A DNA stretch of 64,000 nt from the NCBI RefSeq assembly GCF_040869045.1, contig NC_090319.1:302114998-302178997 (forward strand), in the 5' to 3' direction. Positions 56,202-64,000 of this stretch are shown here, one piece after another (within the stretch, counting starts at the first letter, position 1; each line of letters begins with the position of its first letter). The translations under genes and the position numbers were made by a program. The DNA comes from Eurosta solidaginis. Its lineage: Eukaryota; Arthropoda; Insecta; Diptera; Tephritidae. Under the pieces are notes generated by a model. It was given only the letters and a program-made list of their open reading frames with translations. It made no database searches and had not been told where the DNA came from.

Positions 56202-59200
56202 CGCAAATTTTGGCCCCATTTTAACAGCTAGAAGCTTCAAATTTCACCGAATACTTACGCATATAGCATATATTGTTGTCTGAAAAAATCATAGAGATCG
56301 GTTGTATATATAGTATATATCTCATACAACCGATTGTTCAGATAAGAAACTTTTCGCAATTTCTACCCAATTTTAACAGCTATAAGCTTCAAATTTCACC
56401 GATTGCTTACGCATATAGCATATATTGTTGTCTGAAAAAATCATAGAGATCGGTTGTATATATAGTATATATATCATACAACCGATTGTTCAGATAAAAA
56501 ACTTTTCGCAATTTCTACTCCATTTTAACAGCTATAAGCTTCAAATTTCACCGATTGCTTACGTATATAGCATATATTGTTGTCTGAAAAAATCATAGAG
56601 ATCGGTTGTATATATAGTATATATCTCATACAACCGATTGTTCAGATAAGAAACTTTTCGCAATTTCTACCCCATTTTAACAGCTAGAAGCTTCAACTTT
56701 CACCAACTGCTTAAGTATATAGCATATATTGTTGTCTGAAAAAATCATAGAGATCGGTTGTATATATAGTATATATCTCATACAACCGATTGTTCAGATA
56801 AGAAACTTTGCGCAATTTCTGCCCCGTTTTAACAGCTAGAAGCTTCAAATTTCACAAAATGCTTACGTATATAGCATATATTGTTGTCTGAAAAAATCAT
56901 AGAGATCGGTGGTATATATATTATATACTTCATATAAACTCTCATTTTTGCCCCTTTTTTACGGCTAGAAGCTTCAAAATTCATCAAATTTCATCAAATA
57001 GTTACGTTTACGTCATATATTTTTGAAATACGTGATTCGTAGTCATAGTTTTTACATGCAGACCACAAAAAACGTGAAGCTTTGCATCCTCACACAGATT
57101 ACCTACCTATTTTTATACCTTTCATGAAAATGAAATGGTATATTAATTTCGTCACGAAACCGAAAATTGTAAGTCCTTAAAGGAAAATAGATAGACCCAC
57201 CATTAAGTATACCGAAATAATCAGGTTGAAGAGCTGAGTTGATTTAGCCATGTCCGTCTGTCCGTCTGTCTGTTTGTATGCAAACTAGTCCCTCAATTTT
57301 TGAGATATCTTGATAAAATTTGGTGAGCAGGTGTATTTGGGTGTCCGATTAGACATTTGTCGGAACCGACCGGATCGGACCACTATAGCATATATCCTCC
57401 ATACAACCGATTTTTCAGAAAAAGAGGATTTTTGTAATATCTTACCCAATTTAACAGATTGAAGCTTCAAACTTCACCATATACTTTCGTATATTGCACA
57501 TATTGTTGCCTGAAAAAATTTATGAGATCGGTCGTATATATAGTATATATCCCCCACAACCGATTGTTCAGATAAGGAACTTTTCGTAATTACTGCCCTA
57601 TTTTAAGAGCTAGAGGCTTCAAATTTCAGCGAATGCTTACGTATATAGCATATATTGTTGTCTGAAAAAATCATAAAGATCGGTGGTATATATAGTATAT
57701 ATATGGTGGTATATATAGTATATATATATAGTATAATATATATATTTTCGCAAATTTTAGCCCCATTTTAACAGCTAGAAGCTTCAAATTTCACCGAATA
57801 TTTACTTATATAGCATATATTGTTGTCTGAAAAAATCATAGAGATCGGATGTATATATAGTATATATCTCATACAACCGATTGTTCAGATAAGAACTTTT
57901 CCGCAATTTCTACCCCATTTTAACAGCTATAAGCTTCAAATTTCACCGATTGGTTACGTATATAGCACATATTGTTGTCTGAAAAAATCATAGAGATCGG
58001 TTGTATATATAGTATATATCTCATACAACCGATTGTTCAGATAAGAAACTTTTCGCAATTTCTACCCCATTTTAACAGCTATAAGCTTCAAATTTCACTG
58101 ATTGCTTACGTATATAGCATATATTGTTGTTTGAAAAAATCATAGAGATCGGTTGTATATATAGTATATATCTCATATAACCGATTGTTCAGATAAGAAA
58201 CTTTTCGCAATTTCTACCCCATTTTAACAGCTATAAGCTTCAACTTTCACCAACTGCTTACGTGTATAGCATATATTGATGTCTGAAAAAATCATTGAGA
58301 TCGGTGGTATACATAGTATATATCTCATACAACCGATTGTTCAGATAAGAAACTTTGCGCAATTTCTGCCCCGTTTTAACAGCTAGAAGCTTCAAATTTC
58401 ACAAAATGCTTTCGTAAAAGCATATATTGTTGTCTGAAAAAATCATAGAGATCGGTGGTATATATATTATAACTTCATATAAACTGTCATATTGACCCCT
58501 TTTTTACGCTAGAAAGCTTCAAGATTCATCAAATTTCATCAAATAGTTACGTTTACGGTCATATATCTTTGGAATACGTGATTCGTAGCCATAGTTTTTA
58601 CATGCAGACCACAAAAAACGTGAAGCTTTGCATCCTCACACAGATTACCTACCTATTTTTATACCTTTCATGAAAATGAAATGGTATATTAATTTCGTCA
58701 CGAAACCGAAAATTGTAAGTCCTTAAAGGAAAATAGATAGACCCACCATTAAGTATACCGAAATAATCAGGTTGAAGAGCTGAGTTGATTTAGCCATGTC
58801 CGTCTGTCCGTCTGTCCGTCTGTCTGTTTGTATGCAAACTAGTCCCTCAATTTTTGAGATATCTTGATAAAATTTGGTGAGCAGGTGTATTTGGGTGTCC
58901 GATTAGACATTTGTCGGAACCGACCGGATCGGACCACTATAGCATATATCCTCCATACAACCGATTTTTCAGAAAAAGAGGATTTTTGTAATATCTTACC
59001 CAATTTAACAGATTGAAGCTTCAAACTTCACCATATACTTTCGTATATTGCACATATTGTTGCCTGAAAAAATTTATGAGATCGGTATTATATATAGTAT
59101 ATATCCCCCACAACCGATTGTTCAGATAAGGAACTTTTCGTAATTACTGCCCTATTTTAAGAGCTAGAGCCTTCAAATTTCAGCGAATGCTTACGTATAT

Positions 59201-60198
59201 AGCATATATTGTTGTCTGAAAAAATCATAAAGATCGGTGGTATATATAGTATATATATGGTGGTATATATATTATATATATATACATTTTCGCAAATTTT
59301 AGCCCCATTTTAACAGCTAGAAACTTCAAATTTCACCGAATATTTACTTATATAGCATATATTGTTGTCTTAAAAAATCATAGAGATCGGATGTATATAT
59401 AGTATATATCTCATACAACCGATTGTTCAGATAAGAAACTTTTCGCAATTTCTACCCCATTTTAACAGCTATAAGCTTCAAACTTCACCGATTGGTTACG
59501 TATATAGCATATATTGTTGTCTGAAAAAATCATAGAGATCGGATGTATATATAGTATATATCTCATACAACCGATTGTTCAGATAAGAAACTTTTCGCAA
59601 TTTCTACCCCATTTTACCAGCTATAAGCTTCAAATTTCACTGATTGCTTACGTATATAGCATATATTGTTGTCTGAAAACATCATAGAGATCGGTTGTAT
59701 ATATAGTATATATCTCATACAACCGATTGTTCAGATAAGAAACTTTTCGCAATTTCTACCCCATTTTAACAGCTAGAAGCTTCAAATTTCACCAACTGCT
59801 TACGTGTATAGCATATATTGATGTCTGAAAAAATCATTGAGATCGGTGGTATACATAGTATATATCTTATACAACCGATTGTTCAGATAAGAAACTTTGC
59901 GCAATTTCTGCCCCGTTTTAACAGTTAGAAGCTTCAAATTTCACAAAATGCTTTCGTATATAGCATATATTGTTGTCTGAAAAAATCATAGAGATCGGTG
60001 GTATATATATTATATACTTCATATAAACTGTCATATTGACCCCTTTTTTACGGCTAGAAGCTTCAAGATTCATCAAATTTCATCAAATAGTTACGTTTAC
60101 GTCATATATCTTTGGAATACGTGATTCGTAGCCATAGTTTTTACATGCAGACCACAAAAAACGTGAAGCTTTGCATCCTCACACAGATTACCTACCTA
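55541..60198. repeat. higher-order repeat: three head-plus-array blocks
   Basis: Blocks start at 55541, 57113 and 58659 (about 1.57 and 1.55 kb apart). Each begins TTATACCTTTCATGAAAATG, includes the TCCGTCTGTC run, then seven to nine 152-bp units, and ends TTTGCATCCTCACACAGATT. A fourth block (60199-61000) lacks the head. Head segments are almost identical between blocks. Confidence 0.92.
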
Positions 60199-60950
60199 TT
60201 TTTTATTTTATATTTATCCTAAAAATCGTTTAGATATGTTCAAATTTCACCAAATGCTTACGTGTATAACATATATTGTTGTCTGAGAAAATCATAGATA
60301 CCGGTGGTATATATAGTATATATCCCATACAACCGATTGTCCAGATATGAAACTTTGCGCAATTTCTTCCCCATTTTAACAGTTATAAGCTTCAAATTTC
60401 ACCGATTGCTTACGTATATAGTATGTATTGTTGTGTCAAAAAATCATAGAGATCGGTGATATATATAATATATATATGATGGTATATATAGTATATATAT
60501 ATAGTATATATATATTTTTTTACGATTTCGGCCCCATTTTAACAGCTAGAAGCTTCAAATTTCACCAACTGCTTACGTGTATAGCATATATTGATGTCTG
60601 AAAAAATTATTGAGATCGGTGGTACACATAGTATATATCTCATACAACCGATTGTTCAGATAAGAAACTTTGCGCAATTTCTGCCCCGTTTTAACAGTTA
60701 GAAGCTTCAAATTTCACAAAATGCTTACGTATATAGCATATATTGTTGTCTGAAAAAATCATAGAGATCGGTCGTATATATATTATATACTTCATATAAA
60801 CTGTGATTTTTACCCCTTTTTTACGGCTAGAATCTTCAAAATTCATCAAATTTCATCAAATAGTTACGTTTTCGTCATATATTTTTGAAATACGTGATTC
60901 GTAGTCATAGTTTTTACACGCAGACCACAAAAAACCTGAAACTTTGCATC
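55900..60950. repeat. 152-bp tandem units of family D
   Basis: The anchor TATTGTTGTCTGAAAAAATC recurs every 152 bp (for example 56271, 56423, 56575, 56727). Units contain TATATATAGTATATATCTCA, ACAACCGATTGTTCAGATAA and TTTTAACAGCTA(T/G)AAGC. A pure TA run lies near 56170-56205. Confidence 0.95.
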
Positions 60951-61112
60951 CTCACACGAAGTACCTACCTGTTTTTTATTTTATATTTATCTTAAAAATC
61001 GTTAAGGTATGTAGATCTGTTCACTATATATTTCTTATCTTATACATCCGATTATTCGGAGATTACGAACGGGATAAGATTATTGTTCAGCCCCATTCAT
61101 GAAAGGTATGAA

Positions 61113-61133
61113 GTCTTCGGCACAGCCGAAGAC
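61113..61133 (+). other. 3' hairpin of family D
   Basis: Perfect 9-bp stem GTCTTCGGC/GCCGAAGAC with an ACA loop, 19 bp before the element end. Placement matches the 3' terminal hairpin of Helitron/helentron elements, where it marks the end of the transferred strand. Confidence 0.8.
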
Positions 61134-61919
61134 AGTCCCATTCTTACTTGTTAGTAATACTTTTGCTTCTTCTTTGATCTCTTCCTTGGTAAACTAAAGA
61201 AAAAACAATTTTCGGTGTTTTAATACTTAAAATTGGACCTAAAGCCGGTTAAACAAATACCTTGTTAACAGAAAAAGGTCGCCAAAGGATTTCGTTAAAA
61301 TTTTACTTTAAAAAAAATTTTTTTTTAAAAGTAGGCGTGGTCCTTCTCCGATTTTGCTAATTTTTATTAAGCGTACATATAGTAATATAAGTAACGTTCC
61401 TGCCAAAGTTCATCATGATATCTTCAACGACTGCCAAATTACAGCTTGCAAAACTTCTAAATTACCTTCTTTTAAAAGTGGGCGGTGCCACGCCCATTGT
61501 CCAAAATTTTACTAATTTTCTATTTCGCGTCATAAGTTCAACTCATCTACCAAGTTTTGTCGCTTTATCTGTATTTTGTAATGAATTATCGCACTTTTTC
61601 GGTTTTTCGAAATTTTCGATATCGAAAAAGTGGGCGTGGTTATAGTCCGATATCGTTCATTTTAAATAGCGATCTGAGATGAGTGCTCAGGAATCTGCAT
61701 ACCAAATTTCAGCAAGATACCTCAAAATTTACTCAAGTTATCGTGTTAACGGACGGACGGACGGACGGACGGACATGGCTCAATCAAATTTTTTTTCGAT
61801 CCTGATTATTTTGATATACGGAAGTCTATATCTATCTCGATTCCTTTATATATGTACAACCAACCGTTATCCAATCAAAGTTAATATACTCTGTGAGCTC
61901 TGCTCAACTGAGTATAATG

Positions 61920-62300
61920 AACAACATGTCCCCTGATAGGAAAGAGAAAATGGATAGAAAAGAGACAAGAACAGACCAAATGGTGGCCAAAGAGAATCAA
62001 AGAAGAAGATAAAGAGGAAGGTGGAGGAAAGACGAGAAGGAAGGAAAGTTAGAGTAAGAGTAAGAGGTTATTCTTTGTGCAAAGTAGGAATAAGAGATTT
62101 TTAAAAGAATGAAGGTGATAAGGGAATTCAATGGGTCGATTAATTTGAGCTGGAAAGACGCAAAGGTGAGAGAAAACTGGAGAGGAAGAAGAAGCGGGTG
62201 TGACTAAGGGGATGTAGAAGGAGAGATATAGGATTTTGTTCTTAGCTTCGCAGGTTAACAAATGTATAGCCAGCACAACGTGTGTCGGGTTTGATAATAT
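61920..62300 (+). mobile_element. family C Helitron 3' fragment (C3)
   Basis: A purine-rich tract like that of C1 and C2 is followed by a decayed 3' end CCAGCACAACGTGTGTCGGG (compare GCAGAACAACGCATGCCGGG at C2). It directly abuts the end of A5. Confidence 0.55.
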
Positions 62301-62519
62301 GGTTACAAGCATGTCAGGTTGTTCTACATGTGGTTAGGTTTAGCTAGTACTGTATAAAATAGTGACGTTTTCTTCTTAGATTAGGTTAGGTTCAAGTGGC
62401 TGCCGTCCACATCGGAGCGGCACACTTAGGCTTTTATAGGCCCATTGTGAAACCACACAGGTTTTTTCCTATTCTCCTAATCAAACAACTTCGTTGAGTT
62501 TGTGAAGCTAACTAAGCGT

Positions 62520-63700
62520 CGTGTATTGACCTCAGCTATATCAGTGAGATCTCCGAGAAACACCTTGCCCATAAAACGTTGCCGCAGCTTCTAAAATAAT
62601 CATTAAATGAAGCACCAATCCTTTCCGGATGCGGTCCAATACAAACATGACCAGTGAGACGACCTACAACTAAGGAAAGATCCCTCTTACTGAGGGTGAG
62701 AAGCTCTCCCGATCTCTTCTCATTCCATTCCGGCCATGTGAGTTTTGCTGTGTGGCATCTATCATGATGCTTCCACCTGGCTCCCACTTCCATCAGTAGA
62801 GCCTCCTTTATCTTGAGCTTGCAGGTGGTGAGCGGCATGCCCAACTTCTTCCAGGATGGCGAAAGTGGAAGGGAGGTACCCTTTCTTGCAAGCTCATCAG
62901 CCATCTCATTACCTGGTATGCCCTTATGTCCCGGAACCCATACCAGATGCAGAGTAAACTGTTCAGCCATCACGTTGAGTGATCTGCGACAGCCTACTAC
63001 AGTTTCAGGATTTGTTGTGACAGAGTCAAGGGCTTTCAATGCTGCTTGACTGTCTGATATAAATGTGCTTCTGAGAGACTGCCTTCTGCCCAAGGCAGTC
63101 CACAGCGTCTTGTATGGCCGCAAACTCGGCCTGAAATACGCTACAGTGATCCAGAAGGCGAAACGATCTTTGTATCTCCAATCGTTCCTAATAGACACCC
63201 CCGTCGACCCTGTTATTCAATTTAGATCCATCTGTATAGATCTTAATGCTGTTAGTGGGCCAATCAGGGTCATTCACCCACTGTCCTCTCTCGTATCCCT
63301 TGTTAAAGTTGGTATGTGGTTTGCAGAAATCTGTCCATCCTGGTATGCAGAATCTGTCGAGAATTTCAGTATGGTTGCAGTGAGACCATGTGGTCAGTTG
63401 ACTCAGCCTAATAGCTGCACATGCTGCATTTTTTTTTTTTTTTTTATCTATGGGTAGTAGGTTCAGTATTAAATTCTTAGCATCAGTTGGCGTTGTGCGG
63501 ATGGCTCCGCTTATGTATAGTATTCCAGATCTTTGAACCTTTGAAGAGCAAGAACCTTCGAGGATTTATTCAGGGCAGGCCACCATACCGCCACCCCGTA
63601 TAGCAATATTAGCCTAACTATGGCCGTGTATATCCAATGTGCTACCATAGGAGACATACCCTATTTCCGCCCAATTTCCCCTTTTCATGTGCAGAGGCAA
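62520..63700 (-). mobile_element. R1/Loa-like LINE, 3' part
   Basis: On the minus strand, upstream frames encode a reverse transcriptase thumb phrase (VAHWIYTAIVRLILLYGVAV, WWPALNKSSKVLALQRFKDL; about 63520-63640), then the RNase H domain below. An A/T-run near 63430 and several shifts break the ORF. The 5' limit is unclear. Confidence 0.75.
62536..63198 (-). pseudogene. LINE RNase H domain
   Basis: A 220-residue frame. TFISDSQAALKALDSVTTNP carries the D-S-Q-A-A catalytic block, then LHLVWVPGHKGIPGNEMADE and LARKGTSLPLSPSWKKLG carry the H...D end of the fold, and LTLSKRDLSLVVGRLTGHVC is the typical post-RNase H segment. The zinc knuckle that should follow is damaged (FRSCGN...). The first acidic strand (x-Y-T-D-G-S) is not in this frame: plus-strand sequence around 63190-63230 (AATTTAGATCCATCTGTATA) encodes, in reverse, YTDGSKLN in another frame. 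So a frameshift near 63200 splits the domain. Confidence 0.88.
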
Positions 63701-64000
63701 CCGTGGCTTAACGGACACGTTCCGTGGTAATTTGTGTCCAGTTCAATTTCTGTGTGAGCCCTAGATAGTTGGCGGACTCACTTAACTTAAGCACTGTGTT
63801 TGCCAGCACTGGAGTTGAGAGAGGTGGAGAAAAGGAACGTCCACCCGGGCAGAGATCCGCAATACCCGGGTAAGGTCTTCGTACAACCTGGTGCCAGGAG
63901 GGCTCCGTGCGCGACGGGCTATTTAGGGGCCCCAGCCTGACTGATCCTCGGCACGGAAACGCATAACGCCTTGGAAAGGAAACAGGAAAAAAGAAACGAG
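63701..64000. other. GC-rich unclassified end, probably LINE-related
   Basis: Higher GC than the flanks (for example CCACCCGGGCAGAGATCCGC and GGCTATTTAGGGGCCCCAGC). It resembles transposon DNA, but no motif could be assigned. Confidence 0.35.

Larger units (their letters stand above)
55541..61152 (+). mobile_element. family D element, helentron/DINE-like, with expanded arrays
   Basis: The 5' end is TTATACCTTTCATGAAAATG, with subterminal repeat ATACCTTTCATGAA (55543-55556) and partner TTCATGAAAGGTAT (61096-61109). A perfect 9-bp hairpin GTCTTCGGC-ACA-GCCGAAGAC (61113-61133) follows, and the 3' end is CATTCTTACTTGTT. GCCATGTCCGTCTGTCCGTC at 55675 is shared with family A. The interior is about 30 units of 152 bp. 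No genes; the 61-residue frames at 55721, 57285 and 58839 are the same repeat segment. Confidence 0.85.
54693..61293 (-). mobile_element. Penelope-like retroelement fragment, itself interrupted
   Basis: It is flanked by GTTAAATTTTTA (54681-54692) and GTTAAAATTTTA (61294-61305), a 12-bp target duplication with one mismatch. Both outer ends carry the same sequence in opposite orientation: ACAAGGTATTTATTTAACCG on the left, CGGTTAAACAAATACCTTG on the right. The inverted homology runs about 75 bp, as far as the TTTAGTTTACC segment. Such inverted terminal copies are known for Penelope-like elements. PLE sequence is 54693-55540 and 61153-61293; the rest is family D. Most of the reverse transcriptase is missing. 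Confidence 0.85.
53022..61916 (-). mobile_element. family A element (A5), interrupted by nested insertions
   Basis: It starts at AAGTAACCGAACATTACATA, so part of the 3' hairpin is lost. It continues with subterminal ACTCAGTTGAGAGCT and a 130-bp array, reaches 54692, and resumes at 61294. It ends GAGCTCTGCTCAACTGAGTA at 61916. The bases at the break are continuous with the uninterrupted copy at 26341-26420 once one copy of a 12-bp duplication is removed. Non-coding. Confidence 0.88.

Noticed and set aside
63065..63457. 130-residue plus-strand frame
   Set aside because: It is the reverse strand of the R1-like LINE RNase H/reverse transcriptase region, whose minus-strand motifs are clear.

Overview
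The window looks like intronic and intergenic DNA of a higher fly (Brachycera). It is AT-rich, has long gene-poor stretches and is crowded with decayed transposons typical of dipteran genomes. The only host coding sequence I can defend is one internal exon at 27704-27932 (+). It encodes most of a homeodomain of the TLX/HOX11 class and matches what I know of Drosophila C15 (clawless). It has a clean splice acceptor and donor, so the window probably samples introns of that gene. A tephritid fruit fly is my guess from the style of the repeats; it is inference, not proof.

Layout. 1-13.7 kb: scattered fragments of an RTE-like LINE (family E), a short CAA-tailed repeat (family B), MITEs, one copy of family A, and two long degenerate simple arrays (11.0-12.7 kb). 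13.7-17.9 kb: a long-TIR MITE, a Helitron-type PIF1 helicase remnant, family A, and LINE debris. 19.2-22.4 kb: a hAT element with a perfect 8-bp target duplication, a TTAA-flanked MITE and tRNA-derived SINEs. 22.6-26.8 kb: two family A elements in inverted orientation, one with eleven 130-bp tandem units. 26.8-28.2 kb: the C15-like exon and its flanking introns. 28.2-34 kb: a Jockey-like LINE nested in a family B repeat, a Helitron fragment and an R1-like LINE fragment. 34-37.7 kb: mostly unclassified DNA, including a stretch that could be regulatory. 38-47.8 kb: E-family LINE, TTAA-flanked elements, a long inverted repeat with 345-bp arms, a CR1/Jockey-type LINE, a perfect 428-bp tandem duplication and a deleted mariner. 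47.9-50.3 kb: a complete non-autonomous Helitron (family C) with about fourteen 129-bp units. 51-53 kb: a TA-flanked element, a LINE fragment and a SINE. 53.0-61.9 kb: a three-layer nest, family A containing a Penelope-like element that contains family D. 62-64 kb: Helitron tail and an R1-like LINE with RNase H.

The most interesting signals are these. (1) The tandem units of family A (130 bp, hairpin-ended) and of Helitron family C (129 bp, CTAG-ended) are recognisably homologous although the element ends are unrelated. (2) Families A and D share one architecture: subterminal inverted repeats, tandem arrays, a 3' hairpin and a CTTACTTGTT end. They also share a 20-bp internal block, which suggests one lineage of helentron-associated (DINE-1-like) elements. 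(3) A hammerhead-ribozyme-like motif lies in the 3' region of the Penelope-like element. (4) A long inverted repeat could make a hairpin RNA. All family assignments come from reading the sequence; no database search was possible.
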